64,000 bases of DNA, taken from the NCBI RefSeq assembly GCF_900626155.1, contig NZ_LR130844.1, positions 1,079,108 through 1,143,107 of the forward strand, read 5' to 3'. Position 1 is the first letter of the stretch. Each line of letters begins with the position of its first letter. Shown piece by piece: positions 1-8,186 of this stretch. Source of the stretch: Anaerococcus vaginimassiliensis. Lineage in GTDB: Bacteria; Bacillota; Clostridia; Tissierellales; Peptoniphilaceae. The notes beneath the pieces were generated by a model. That model worked only from the letters and a program-made list of their open reading frames with translations. It searched no databases and was not told the origin of the DNA. The position numbers and the translations under genes were made by a program.

Positions 1-1
1 A

Positions 2-355
2 TCTGCGACAGACCTTGTCGAAGGCGATGTAAAAACTTTTAATATCGGTGGAGAAGACTTTAGAGTAGGTCAAGTTATGACTATGAATCCAGAAGAGCTA
101 ATCCCTATAATGGATGAACTAAAAGATCTTATGGATAAAAAAATAAAGGCTAAAAATGAATCTACTTTCGTTTTAGTTCTAACAGATATATTTAACCAAA
201 GAAGTGAGCTTTTAGTAGTGGGTGATCACTTTGACTCTATCAGAGAAGAATTTGGTGAGATAACTGAAAGAGGAACTATAAATGCACCAGGAGTTTTAAG
301 CCGTAAAAAACAAGTAATACCAAAACTAACAGCTGCAATAATGGCTGATAAGTAA
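2..355 (+). CDS. ppaC: Manganese-dependent inorganic pyrophosphatase, C-terminal part (5' end outside window)
   Basis: The frame is open from the first bases of the window to the stop at 355, so only about the last 117 residues are present. The segment matches the DHHA2 domain of family II (Mn-dependent) pyrophosphatases, which hydrolyse PPi in the cytosol. It ends with the conserved active-site stretch SRKKQVIPKL, the family's substrate-phosphate-binding SRKKQ signature. The DHH catalytic domain lies upstream of the window. The ATG at 77 is internal and should not be taken as the start. A strong hairpin terminator follows directly. Identity is fairly secure from the SRKKQ tail. Confidence 0.88.
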   Translation, partial: SATDLVEGDVKTFNIGGEDFRVGQVMTMNPEELIPIMDELKDLMDKKIKAKNESTFVLVLTDIFNQRSELLVVGDHFDSIREEFGEITERGTINAPGVLSRKKQVIPKLTAAIMADK

Positions 356-360
356 AATTT

Positions 361-410
361 ATCCTAGAATTTTCCTAAATAATTTAATAAGGGAAATTCT
401 AGGATTTTTT
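361..410 (+). terminator. Rho-independent terminator after ppaC
   Basis: Inverted repeat ATCCTAGAATTTTCC (361-375) with GGGAAATTCTAGGAT (391-405), followed by a T run. It separates ppaC from the Nudix gene. Confidence 0.85.
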
Positions 411-428
411 ATTATAAAGGAGTAGACC

Positions 429-944
429 ATGGAAATATTAGACTTATATGATGAAAACAGGATAAAAACAGGAAAAACTTACATAAGAGGAAGCAAGATG
501 CCAGAAAATACCTACAGGCAAATTGTCCACATTGCCATATTTGATGATAAGGATAGGATGCTTATCCAACAAAGACAAAGCACAAAAACTATGGCAAATC
601 TGTGGGATGTATCTTGTGGTGGAGCAAGTAAGGCTGGAGAAAGCTCAAAAGAAGCTATAGGTAGAGAAGTAAGTGAAGAACTGGGGCTAGCAATTAACTT
701 TACAAACATAAGACCCATATTTACTGCAAACTTCAAATATGGTTTTGATGATTTTTATCTAGTTCATGAAAATATTGACATCGAGGACTTAGTTCTCCAA
801 GAAGATGAAGTCCAAGATGCAAGCTGGGCAAGTGAAGATCAAGTCCTAAAGCTTTTGGATGAGGGAAAGTTTGTAAAATACAAGAGAAATTTCATAAAAT
901 TAGTATTTGACCTTGCCAAAGATTATAGAATAGTAGAGATTTAA
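429..944 (+). CDS. Nudix hydrolase, isopentenyl-diphosphate isomerase-like (YfcD type)
   Basis: A 171-residue protein with a complete Nudix box at residues 65-87 (G-x5-E-x7-REVSEELGL), the metal-binding loop-helix-loop that cleaves nucleoside-diphosphate-linked substrates. The N-terminus (LYDENRIKTGKTYIRG) and the overall layout resemble the YfcD/IDI-like branch, so either a Nudix pyrophosphohydrolase or an isopentenyl-diphosphate isomerase homologue is possible. The substrate cannot be told from sequence. The start is supported by AAAGGAG about 8 bases upstream. It appears monocistronic. Confidence 0.85.
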   Translation: MEILDLYDENRIKTGKTYIRGSKMPENTYRQIVHIAIFDDKDRMLIQQRQSTKTMANLWDVSCGGASKAGESSKEAIGREVSEELGLAINFTNIRPIFTANFKYGFDDFYLVHENIDIEDLVLQEDEVQDASWASEDQVLKLLDEGKFVKYKRNFIKLVFDLAKDYRIVEI

Positions 945-982
945 AAAATAAAATCAAAATAATATCTAAATTTAATTTATAA

Positions 983-1408
983 GATAAGCAAATATCTAAC
1001 GACGAAATTATCCTAGGACTTCCTCAAAGATTAGGCTATAAGTTTATTAATTGGCTAGCTAATGGCAACAAATACCTAGCTGGAAGTAGGGTTAAGGTTA
1101 CAGATGAAATGATATTTACTGCTATTTGGGAAAAAATTACAATCCCTAAAGCTGACGCATCAGGTGATAATAACGATACTACGAAACCAATTGACAAGGA
1201 TAAATCTGATAATAAGGATAAATCTAACAAAAATATTAACAAAGAAGATAATAATAGCAAGATAGTAGCTAAAAATATTAATGAAAATAATGCTACTGAT
1301 AAATCTAACAAGAAAAATCCAAAAACAGGTATAACATCTATACTTGCCGAAGTTAACGCTCTTGTAGCTCTTATGTTTGGATACAAAAATCTAAAGAAAA
1401 AAGACTGA
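983..1408 (+). pseudogene. Remnant of a wall-anchored surface protein (C-terminal tail with NPKTG sorting signal)
   Basis: After an in-frame stop at 980-982 the frame runs to 1408. It reads as the end of a surface protein: a stretch ending in tandem-like W-A-N-G and F-T-A-I-W motifs typical of InlB-B/Listeria-Bacteroides-type repeats, then a spacer rich in Lys, Asp and Asn, then NPKTG, a hydrophobic segment and the charged tail NLKKKD. The first Met (1109) lies in the middle of this homology and no signal peptide or usable ribosome-binding site precedes the frame. It is best read as the surviving 3' end of a deleted or rearranged adhesin gene. NPKTG suggests a sortase that accepts non-LPXTG signals. 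Confidence 0.7.
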
Positions 1409-1412
1409 AAAA

Positions 1413-1447
1413 TAGCCAACCTACATGATTAGTGTGGGTTGGCTTTT
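1413..1447 (+). terminator. Terminator after the surface-protein remnant
   Basis: AGCCAACC (1413-1420) pairs with GGTTGGCT (1437-1444), followed by a short T run. A working terminator here fits the view that 983-1408 is a true gene 3' end. Confidence 0.75.
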
Positions 1448-1511
1448 GTGCAAATTATTTGTAATCTTATTCAACTTTATGATATATTAATAATAGGATA
1501 AGGAGGAGCTT

Positions 1512-2741
1512 ATGACAGAAAATAAAAAGGTCAAAAAATCAAAGTTAACCCGTAATATTTTTATTGCCCTTATTTCGGCGATTGTACTTGGACTACTCTT
1601 GCAGAGTCAATCGGAAATTTTAAACCTATACATAAAACCGATTGGTGATATTTTCCTAAATCTAATCAAGTTCATAGTAACACCAATTGTATTTTTCTCT
1701 ATAATTGGCGGAATCGTTTCTATGAGAGATATCAAAAAAGTTGGAGAAGTTGGTGTATTTACCATAATTTATTATTTCTTTACAACTGCCTTTGCTATCG
1801 TGATTGGATTAGGATTTGGTAATATTTTCAAAGGGATCTTCCCAGTTATTGGAACAAGCAATCTAGAGTTTGAAGTACAAGATAAGGTATCATTTATGGA
1901 TACTATCGTAAATATCTTCCCTAAAAACTTCCTTGCACCAATGTATGAGGCAAACATGCTTCAAATTATAGTGGGAGCTATAATTGTAGGATTCTCAATC
2001 CTTGTTATTGATAAATTAAAACAAGAAAAGGCCATCGGTGCTGTAGAAATTTTAAATGAAATATTTATGAAGGCTATGGAGCTTATCTTAAGACTTTCAC
2101 CTATTGGTGTATTTTGCTTACTAATTCCAGTTATAGCTGAGAATGGTCCTATGATTATTGGATCTTTGGCATCAGTTTTACTTGTAGCTTACCTTGCATA
2201 TCTAGTGCATGGACTTGTTGTTTACTCATTTACTATAAAAACTTTAGGACACCTAAATCCAATAGAGTTTTTTAAGGGAATGCTTCCTGCAATCATGTTT
2301 GCATTTTCTTCTGCATCATCAGTTGGTACTCTTCCAATCAATATGAAATGTTGTGAGGAATTGGGAGCAAACAAGGACGTTACAAGTTTTGTTCTTCCTT
2401 TGGGAGCTACTATAAATATGGACGGAACTGCAATCTATCAAGGTGTATGTGCAATCTTTATTGCATCTTGTTATGGAATAGATTTAACCCTTGGACAAAT
2501 GGTAACTATAGTTCTAACTGCAACACTTGCATCAATAGGTACAGCAGGAGTTCCAGGATCTGGAATGATAATGCTTGCTATGGTTTTACAATCAGTAAAC
2601 CTTCCTGTAGAAGGAATAGCTCTTGTAGCTGGAATCGATAGAATATTTGATATGGGTAGAACAACCCTAAACATAACAGGAGATGCAACAGCTGCAATCA
2701 TCAACAGCAATAGACTTAGAAAAAAAGGAAAGATAGCATAA
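1512..2741 (+). CDS. Dicarboxylate/amino acid:cation symporter (DAACS/SLC1 family)
   Basis: A 409-residue integral membrane protein with several hydrophobic helices. It shows the family's re-entrant serine-rich loop (SSASSVGTLP, around residue 265), the NMDGTAIYQG motif (around 301) that builds the cation and substrate site, and the later glycine-rich hairpin (GTAGVPGSG). Members import glutamate, aspartate, serine/threonine or C4-dicarboxylates with Na+ or H+. Specificity is not resolved from sequence. The start has a strong SD (AAGGAGGAG). The gene stands alone between two terminators. Confidence 0.92.
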   Translation: MTENKKVKKSKLTRNIFIALISAIVLGLLLQSQSEILNLYIKPIGDIFLNLIKFIVTPIVFFSIIGGIVSMRDIKKVGEVGVFTIIYYFFTTAFAIVIGLGFGNIFKGIFPVIGTSNLEFEVQDKVSFMDTIVNIFPKNFLAPMYEANMLQIIVGAIIVGFSILVIDKLKQEKAIGAVEILNEIFMKAMELILRLSPIGVFCLLIPVIAENGPMIIGSLASVLLVAYLAYLVHGLVVYSFTIKTLGHLNPIEFFKGMLPAIMFAFSSASSVGTLPINMKCCEELGANKDVTSFVLPLGATINMDGTAIYQGVCAIFIASCYGIDLTLGQMVTIVLTATLASIGTAGVPGSGMIMLAMVLQSVNLPVEGIALVAGIDRIFDMGRTTLNITGDATAAIINSNRLRKKGKIA

Positions 2742-2744
2742 AAA

Positions 2745-2776
2745 AAGAATTCCCCAAAAATGGGGAATCTTTTTTA
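2745..2776 (+). terminator. Terminator between the symporter and the DUF1858 gene
   Basis: GAATTCCCC and GGGGAATC form a short-loop stem with A-rich left and T-rich right flanks. It can serve the convergent genes on both strands. Confidence 0.85.
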
Positions 2777-2803
2777 TTGAAAAACTTCCAAAAGGATAGT
2801 TTA

Positions 2804-3031
2804 TTATTTATTTAATTCAGTTAGTAGGTATTCGCAGTCCATACCGTGAACCATACAAGCCTCTTCAAGAGTTTCGTAAAGTGATGATGGACAAGCAATA
2901 CAACCCATTCCTGCCATCAAAAGTGTGTTGATAGCTTCTGGTTTTATTTGAATTATTTCGCCTATAATCATATCGCGAGTGATCTTAGCATCACCAGTTT
3001 TTTCAGTTGTTTTGTTTTCTTCTAAAGCCAT
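2804..3031 (-). CDS. DUF1858 domain-containing small protein
   Basis: A 75-residue protein. After a short charged N-terminus, residues 19-70 match DUF1858: I-G-E-I-I-Q-I-x-P-E-A, then the GMGCIACP segment with a CxxC pair, then the helix ending in the E-Y-L-L-T-E-L type motif. The family is often found near or fused to hybrid-cluster or redox proteins and is thought to bind or sense a cofactor through its cysteines, but its function is not established. The gene is monocistronic and read from a start preceded by AGGAGGG. Confidence 0.8.
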   Translation of the reverse strand: MALEENKTTEKTGDAKITRDMIIGEIIQIKPEAINTLLMAGMGCIACPSSLYETLEEACMVHGMDCEYLLTELNK

Positions 3032-3119
3032 ATATAGCCCTCCTTGTAGATATTATTTTACTATAAAAATTTTCATAATCAAAGTGTTTTACTAGGGTAT
3101 GATTAAAGAAGGAGGATTT

Positions 3120-3452
3120 ATGGAAGAAAGAGAAAAGATAATAAAAGAAATTGAAAAAGAAAGAGAAAATCTTTCAAAGATTCAAGAGCAAATGGACTTT
3201 AGGGATGGTGGAGTTTTCATCAGATTATTCTTTGAGTCACTTATTATAGATGCGCTAGTTCTTTTGATATTAAGCTTTACAAGGCTTGAAGATTATAAAA
3301 AGATTGGAATTTTGCTAGTAGGGTTTTTACTTATTTTTATCATTCTTGGAATGATTTATAAGAAAAAACTAACGAAAAAGAAAGATAAGCTCATAGAAGA
3401 AAGAATTGCTTGCCAAAAGAGAATAGTTAGTCTTAGCAAAAAATTAAACTAA
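3120..3452 (+). CDS. Small membrane protein with N- and C-terminal coiled-coil segments, unknown function
   Basis: A protein of 110 residues that I do not recognise. A charged, Glu/Lys-rich N-terminal helix (about residues 1-30) is followed by two hydrophobic segments (about 37-53 and 65-82) and a basic/acidic C-terminal helix with heptad-like spacing. The start is placed at 3120, directly downstream of GAAGGAGGA, rather than at the upstream ATG (3099), which would lie before that SD. It ends 73 bases before htpG and has no evident terminator, but htpG has its own promoter. Confidence 0.65.
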   Translation: MEEREKIIKEIEKERENLSKIQEQMDFRDGGVFIRLFFESLIIDALVLLILSFTRLEDYKKIGILLVGFLLIFIILGMIYKKKLTKKKDKLIEERIACQKRIVSLSKKLN

Positions 3453-3460
3453 ATAATCTA

Positions 3461-3488
3461 TTGAAAAAGACCTACTACTTAGTATAGT
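3461..3488 (+). promoter_or_regulatory. Predicted sigma-A promoter of htpG
   Basis: TTGAAA (3461-3466) and TATAGT (3483-3488) with 16 bases between them, lying directly upstream of the CIRCE-like repeat. Confidence 0.6.
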
Positions 3489-3489
3489 A

Positions 3490-3516
3490 TTAGCAGTTGA
3501 TGACTAAGAGTGCTAA
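3490..3516 (+). promoter_or_regulatory. Degenerate CIRCE element (HrcA operator) upstream of htpG
   Basis: TTAGCAGTT (3490-3498), nine bases, then GAGTGCTAA (3508-3516). The right arm and the 9-base spacer match the CIRCE consensus TTAGCACTC-N9-GAGTGCTAA exactly; the left arm keeps six of nine positions. It follows the predicted -10 box and overlaps the region leading to the SD, as expected for HrcA repression. Confidence 0.75.
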
Positions 3517-3525
3517 GGAGGAAAT

Positions 3526-5376
3526 ATGAAACAAGAATTTAAAGCTGAAGCCAAAAAAGTAATGGATCTTATGATAAATTCTATATACACAAACAAGGAA
3601 ATTTTCCTAAGAGAGTTAATTTCAAATGCTTCAGACGCACTAGACAAACTATATTATAAGGATTTAAAATCAGACAATTCAACTGACAAGTCTGATTATT
3701 ATATAGAAATTATTCCAAACAAGGATGAAAGAAGCCTAACAATCCTAGATACAGGTATAGGAATGGATGAAAATGATCTAATAGAAAATCTAGGTACCAT
3801 TGCCAAATCAGGTACAGAGGCCTTTAGAAAAAGTATAGAAGATTCAGATGTCAAAGATTTAATAGGTCAATTCGGTGTTGGTTTTTATTCTGCATTTATG
3901 GTTAGCGATAAAATCCAAGTTCTAACTAAGAAGTTTGGAGATGATAAAGCATATTTGTGGGAATCTGTTAATGCAGAATCTTACGAGATAAGTGAAGCTA
4001 ATAAGGAAGAAAATGGAACAGAGATAAAACTTTTCCTAAAGGAAAATACAGAAGATGCCAATTATGATGAATATTTAGACCAATTTAGGATCAAGAACCT
4101 AGTAGAAAAATATTCTAACTACATCAGATATCCAATCAAAATGCTAGTAACAAAAACTAGAAAAGCAGCAGACTTTACAGATGATGATCCAAAATACGAA
4201 GATTATAAGGATTATGATATCCTAAATTCAAATGAACCAATTTGGAAAAAGAATAAAAATGACTTAAAAGATGAGGACTATGTAAACTTCTATAGAGAAA
4301 GCCACTATGGTTTTGATGAGCCTTTATCATGGATGCACTTTAATGTTGAAGGCTTGGTAGAATTTAAGGCATTGTTGTACATTCCAAAGAAAGCTCCTTT
4401 TGATTTCTACTCAAAAGATTACAAGAAAGGCTTGGAGCTTTATTCTCACGGGGTAAAAATCATGGATAGGTCAGAAGACCTACTTGATGATGCGTTTTCC
4501 TTTGTAAAGGGAGTTGTTGATAGTGATGATATTAGCTTAAATATCTCAAGGGAAACTCTCCAACAAGATAGACAAGTTAGGGTTATAGCTAAGCAAATCA
4601 ACAAGAAAATCAGACAAGGTCTAAAAGATTTACTTAAAAATGATAGGGATAAATACGAATCCTTCTTCAAGGAATTTGGAAATAGCCTCAAAGTTTCAAT
4701 CTATGAATCATATGGTGCTAATAAGGCTGACTTAGAGGATTTATTATTGTTTTATTCTAAAAAAGAAGATAAACTTATAACTCTAGCAGAATACAAGGAT
4801 AATATGAAATCAACCGACGAAGAAATCCTATATGCTGTTGGAGATAGCTTAGAAAAAATAAAAGCATCACCAGCTCTAGCTATGGTAGATGATGATAGAG
4901 ATGTCTTGCTTCTTGATGAAAAACTTGATGAGTTCTTGATTAAAATGCTAAAAGATTATAAGGAAATTCCATTTAAATCAATAAACCAAGAAGAAGATAC
5001 AAATGAAGAAAAGGATGAAGAAGATACTAAGCTTGTTGACTTTGTAAAAGAAAATACCCCAGATGATGTTGTAGATGTTAGATTTACTGACAAACTAGTA
5101 GATATTCCAGCTATGATAAAGCAAAGAGGAGAAGTTTCAATAGAGATGGAAAAAACTCTAAAAGATCAACCTCAAGCCATGGGAATTAAGGCAGACAAGG
5201 TTCTTGAAATTAGCAAAAACACCAAGGCATACACAATCCTAAAAGAAAATGTAGGAAAAGATGACGATAAAGCTAAGATGATTACAAATCTTTTGCTAGA
5301 TCAAGCAAGACTAATGGAAGGACTTGAAATAGAAAATCCTGTTGAATATTCTAAAAATATATGGAAATTAATCTAA
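3526..5376 (+). CDS. htpG: Molecular chaperone HtpG (bacterial Hsp90)
   Basis: A 616-residue cytosolic ATP-dependent chaperone of normal length for the family. The N-terminal GHKL ATPase domain shows ELISNASDAL near residue 30-40 (the Mg-ATP-binding Asn), DTGIGM near 80-85, and GQFGVGFYSAF near 125-135. The middle domain (about 230-440) carries the conserved SRETLQQ segment with its arginine, followed by the dimerisation domain. An acidic linker (about residues 487-505) precedes the C-terminal domain. The start follows GGAGGAAAT. The CIRCE-like repeat upstream suggests HrcA-controlled heat induction, unlike B. subtilis htpG, which is not in the HrcA regulon. Confidence 0.98.
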   Translation: MKQEFKAEAKKVMDLMINSIYTNKEIFLRELISNASDALDKLYYKDLKSDNSTDKSDYYIEIIPNKDERSLTILDTGIGMDENDLIENLGTIAKSGTEAFRKSIEDSDVKDLIGQFGVGFYSAFMVSDKIQVLTKKFGDDKAYLWESVNAESYEISEANKEENGTEIKLFLKENTEDANYDEYLDQFRIKNLVEKYSNYIRYPIKMLVTKTRKAADFTDDDPKYEDYKDYDILNSNEPIWKKNKNDLKDEDYVNFYRESHYGFDEPLSWMHFNVEGLVEFKALLYIPKKAPFDFYSKDYKKGLELYSHGVKIMDRSEDLLDDAFSFVKGVVDSDDISLNISRETLQQDRQVRVIAKQINKKIRQGLKDLLKNDRDKYESFFKEFGNSLKVSIYESYGANKADLEDLLLFYSKKEDKLITLAEYKDNMKSTDEEILYAVGDSLEKIKASPALAMVDDDRDVLLLDEKLDEFLIKMLKDYKEIPFKSINQEEDTNEEKDEEDTKLVDFVKENTPDDVVDVRFTDKLVDIPAMIKQRGEVSIEMEKTLKDQPQAMGIKADKVLEISKNTKAYTILKENVGKDDDKAKMITNLLLDQARLMEGLEIENPVEYSKNIWKLI

Positions 5377-5390
5377 CTAATAAATAACTA

Positions 5391-5432
5391 ATACGAGCGT
5401 AAGTTTATCTTAACTTTCGCTTGTATTTTTTT
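5391..5432 (+). terminator. Terminator of htpG
   Basis: ATACGAGCGTAAGTT (5391-5405) pairs with two mismatches to AACTTTCGCTTGTAT, followed by a long T run. Confidence 0.85.
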
Positions 5433-5511
5433 ATATATATTTTTGCTTATAAAATTAATTAAAGCTTGTAATAGAGAGGTTTGGACTAGCTTAAAAAATT
5501 CAATAAAATAT

Positions 5512-5539
5512 TTGACAAGGACTTTTACAAGCGTATAAT
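5512..5539 (+). promoter_or_regulatory. Upstream sigma-A promoter of veg (P1)
   Basis: TTGACA (5512-5517), 16-base spacer, TATAAT (5534-5539): both hexamers match consensus. Confidence 0.75.
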
Positions 5540-5551
5540 TAATTATTTAAT

Positions 5552-5580
5552 TTGACATTACTTATGATTCATAGTATAAT
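5552..5580 (+). promoter_or_regulatory. Downstream sigma-A promoter of veg (P2)
   Basis: TTGACA (5552-5557), 17-base spacer, TATAAT (5575-5580): a full consensus promoter about 40 bases downstream of P1. Confidence 0.8.
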
Positions 5581-5610
5581 AGTACACATAATGAATGAGA
5601 GGATGATTAA

Positions 5611-5847
5611 ATGGCACATAAATCAGTTCAAGATATTAGAGATGAAGTAAGAAGTAATGTGGGTAAGGAAGTTATTCTCAAAGCAGATATGGGAAGAAAA
5701 AGGATTAAAACCAAAACTGGCGTGATTGTCAATGCTTTCCCAAGTGTATTTACAGTAAAGGTTAACAATGATTTTGATGTTGAAAGAACAGTATCTTATA
5801 CATACTCAGATATCTTGACATCAACTGTTAAACTTGTAGCTAATTAA
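5611..5847 (+). CDS. veg: Veg family protein (biofilm/matrix regulator homologue)
   Basis: A 78-residue protein of normal length for the Veg family (DUF1021). The family pattern is clear: N-terminal helix with D-I-R-D-E-V, the basic GRKRIKTKTGVI stretch, F-P-S-V-F-x-V-K-V, then S-Y-T-Y-S-D-I-L-T-S-T-V. In B. subtilis Veg stimulates biofilm matrix gene expression by opposing SinR; no SinR is visible here, so the role may differ. Two consensus sigma-A promoters in tandem precede it, recalling the very strong B. subtilis veg promoter. SD GAGAGGATG. Confidence 0.92.
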   Translation: MAHKSVQDIRDEVRSNVGKEVILKADMGRKRIKTKTGVIVNAFPSVFTVKVNNDFDVERTVSYTYSDILTSTVKLVAN

Positions 5848-5852
5848 AAACT

Positions 5853-5886
5853 AACTGTTGCAAAAGCTTGCAGCAGTTCTTTTTTT
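5853..5886 (+). terminator. Terminator of veg
   Basis: AACTGTTGCAA pairs with TTGCAGCAGTT around a 4-base loop, followed by seven Ts. The following PHP gene starts beyond this hairpin. Confidence 0.85.
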
Positions 5887-5903
5887 GTCATAAAGGAATT
5901 AAT

Positions 5904-6740
5904 ATGAAAAAAATATACGCAGATTTACATTCACACACCAACCACTCAGATGGATTATTAGAAATAGAAGATGTTTTAAAAAGAGCCAAAGATAAGGGTG
6001 TCGAGGTCCTTGCTATAACAGATCATGACACGAGCAATCACTTTGGAGAAATCAAGAAAAAGGCAGGAGAAATTGGTATAAAAACCCTAAAGGCTCTAGA
6101 AATGAGCTGTTACGATTATGAAGTAGATAAGAAAGTCCACATAGTCGCCCTATTTTTGCCAGAAGAAACTCCTAATATTGATAACTTGTGCAATGATTTT
6201 CTAAAAAGAAGAGATAGCAATCACAGGAAATTGATTAAGGATTTAAATAAAAAAGGCTATGATATAAGCTATGCTGATTGCAAGAAATTCTCTCCCTATT
6301 CAATTGTTTTTAAGTCAAATATAATACAGGCACTTAAGGAAAAGTATCCAGAGAAAAAAGAAGAGATTACTTTTAGTAAAATCTTTGGATCTATGAAAGA
6401 TAAGAAGAAAAACCTAGAAATGGGATATATTGATGTAGAAGAAGGGATTAAGGCAATCCTTGCTGATGATGCAATACCCATCATAGCTCACCCTTGCCAA
6501 TATGAAAACTATCCAGAGATAGAAAAATACGTTGGCTTTGGTCTAAAAGGAATAGAGATTTCTCACTCAAAGATGAAAGAGATTGACTATAAGATAACTA
6601 AGGATATAGCTAACAAATACGATCTCTTAGAATCAGGAGGAACGGACTTCCATGATCCAGACAAACACCATTTTGGGGAATTTGGACTAAGCAAAGATGA
6701 GTTTGAGAGTTTGTTAGAAAAAGCTAACAAGACTATTTAA
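5904..6740 (+). CDS. PHP domain metal-dependent phosphoesterase
   Basis: A protein of 278 residues from the PHP superfamily, related to 3',5'-nucleoside bisphosphate phosphatase/RNase AM (TrpH/YciV) enzymes. Metal ligands are seen in order: DLHSHTNHSDG near the N-terminus, ITDHDT near residue 33-38, the conserved Glu in LEMSC near 60, the PIIAHP motif near 195, and the final GGTDFHDPD near 243. The substrate is probably a small phosphorylated nucleotide or oligonucleotide. The start is placed at 5904 because an upstream in-frame Met (5868) lies inside the veg terminator and AAAGGA precedes 5904. Confidence 0.85.
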   Translation: MKKIYADLHSHTNHSDGLLEIEDVLKRAKDKGVEVLAITDHDTSNHFGEIKKKAGEIGIKTLKALEMSCYDYEVDKKVHIVALFLPEETPNIDNLCNDFLKRRDSNHRKLIKDLNKKGYDISYADCKKFSPYSIVFKSNIIQALKEKYPEKKEEITFSKIFGSMKDKKKNLEMGYIDVEEGIKAILADDAIPIIAHPCQYENYPEIEKYVGFGLKGIEISHSKMKEIDYKITKDIANKYDLLESGGTDFHDPDKHHFGEFGLSKDEFESLLEKANKTI

Positions 6741-6757
6741 AAAGATAATACAGAAAG

Positions 6758-6831
6758 AAAAAACAAACTAGATGACAAAGACCCATAAATCAGAATTTTG
6801 GGATTTATGTCAAAATCTAGCTTGTTTTTTC
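6758..6831. terminator. Bidirectional terminator between the PHP and MATE genes
   Basis: A long imperfect hairpin: AAACAAACTAGATGACAAAG on the left pairs with TGTCAAAATCTAGCTTGTTT on the right, around an inner CCCATAAATC/GGATTTATG region. A run on the left side and T run on the right suit both convergent genes. Confidence 0.8.
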
Positions 6832-6832
6832 T

Positions 6833-8173
6833 TTATATTTTCTTGTTAACCCAATCACCTTGGTAGAACCTGTATCTTAGGGTTACAAATCGTGACGTTT
6901 GATCTGCAAGGACTCCTGTCCAAATTCCTGCAAGTCCCATTCCTAGGATATGAACAGTAAATAAGGTTACGGCACTTCTTATAAAGGTTACTGAAATTAA
7001 GGCAACAGCGAGGGTGTATTTGACATCTCCAGCAGCCCTCAGACAACCTCCATAGATTGTTTGAGATATTTGTAGCAGAACGATTAATGTTAGAAATCTA
7101 GCTATGATAAGTCCATACTCAATTATGTGTTGGTCTTTAAAGAAGAGAGCGAATATATTTCTTCCAAATACTATTAATATTATTGAGACAACAACTGATA
7201 TGATAAATCCTATTTGTTGGCAGACCTTACCATATATCTTGGCACCTTCTTTATCATTTGCTCCAAGTGCATTTCCAGAAAGGGCGATAGCTGCAACTTG
7301 CATACCATTACCAAAGGAAAATGTTAAAGATAAGAGATTCATACCTACATTGTGAGCGGCAAATATTTCTGTTCCAAGACCTGCTGCAGTAATGGCTGTT
7401 ATCATAAATCCTATTCTTGCTGATATGTTTTCAACAAAGATATTAAAACCTAAGTTTGCAATTGATTTGGCAATTGTTTTGCTATAAGCGTATTTTGCTT
7501 TGATAATTTCTTTGAAGTTAATGTATGAATCTTTCTTAGTTAAGGATAAAAGACACATAATAGTTGCAACTACAGTTCCAAGCACTGTAGCTATGGCAGC
7601 ACCTCTTATACCTAAAGCAGGAAATCCTAAGTTTCCGTAGATAAGTAGGTAGTTGAAGGTCATATTTACTATTGAGCTTACTAGGTTTGATACAAAGGCT
7701 ATTTGAGTATTGCCACAACCTCTGTGAGCTGCATTTATCACCATAGCAAGGGCGTTAAATATCAAACCGCCCATTATTATTTGAAAATATGATATTGAAA
7801 GGTCATGAGTTTCTGGATTTGACCCTGCAAATTTCAAAATTGGCGATAAAAATGGCATCATTAGTAAATCAACCAATATTACAAAAAATATAACTATGTA
7901 TATTGCCGTTATTAGAGTACGGTTAGCCTCTGTCCTATCACCTTCTCCTTGCCTTCTTGCAACCAAGGCTGATACAGCCGCATTTATAGCAAAGAAGAAT
8001 GATAGTGCAATAAACTTTGGTTGAGTAGTTAGACCGATAGCTGCTACAGCTGATGGTCCCATACCAGATACCATGAAGGTATCTATGATATCTGCTATTG
8101 ATATGAAGAAAAACTCCAACAGGGCAGGCCATGCTATTGAGATTGATTTCTTCCAATAATCTTTTTTCTGCAA
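6833..8173 (-). CDS. MATE family efflux transporter
   Basis: A 446-residue, 12-helix membrane protein. Two MatE halves are visible: the first begins SIAWPALLEFFF (around residue 10), with the typical D-T-F-M-V-S-G-M-G-P-S-A-V-A-A-I-G motif at about 31-47; the second half begins around residue 235 and contains N-A-L-G-A-N-D-K-E-G-A. MATE proteins export cationic drugs or metabolites by Na+ or H+ antiport. It is downstream of the pyridoxal kinase-like gene with a 13-base gap, so the two are probably co-transcribed. The substrate is unknown. Confidence 0.92.
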   Translation of the reverse strand: MQKKDYWKKSISIAWPALLEFFFISIADIIDTFMVSGMGPSAVAAIGLTTQPKFIALSFFFAINAAVSALVARRQGEGDRTEANRTLITAIYIVIFFVILVDLLMMPFLSPILKFAGSNPETHDLSISYFQIIMGGLIFNALAMVINAAHRGCGNTQIAFVSNLVSSIVNMTFNYLLIYGNLGFPALGIRGAAIATVLGTVVATIMCLLSLTKKDSYINFKEIIKAKYAYSKTIAKSIANLGFNIFVENISARIGFMITAITAAGLGTEIFAAHNVGMNLLSLTFSFGNGMQVAAIALSGNALGANDKEGAKIYGKVCQQIGFIISVVVSIILIVFGRNIFALFFKDQHIIEYGLIIARFLTLIVLLQISQTIYGGCLRAAGDVKYTLAVALISVTFIRSAVTLFTVHILGMGLAGIWTGVLADQTSRFVTLRYRFYQGDWVNKKI

Positions 8174-8186
8174 AATCTCCTTCTTT

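Noticed and set aside
1036..1419. A 127-codon hydrophobic frame on the minus strand across the surface-protein remnant
   Set aside because: It is the reverse of a Lys/Asn/Asp-rich spacer, which always gives Leu/Ile/Phe-rich antisense translations.
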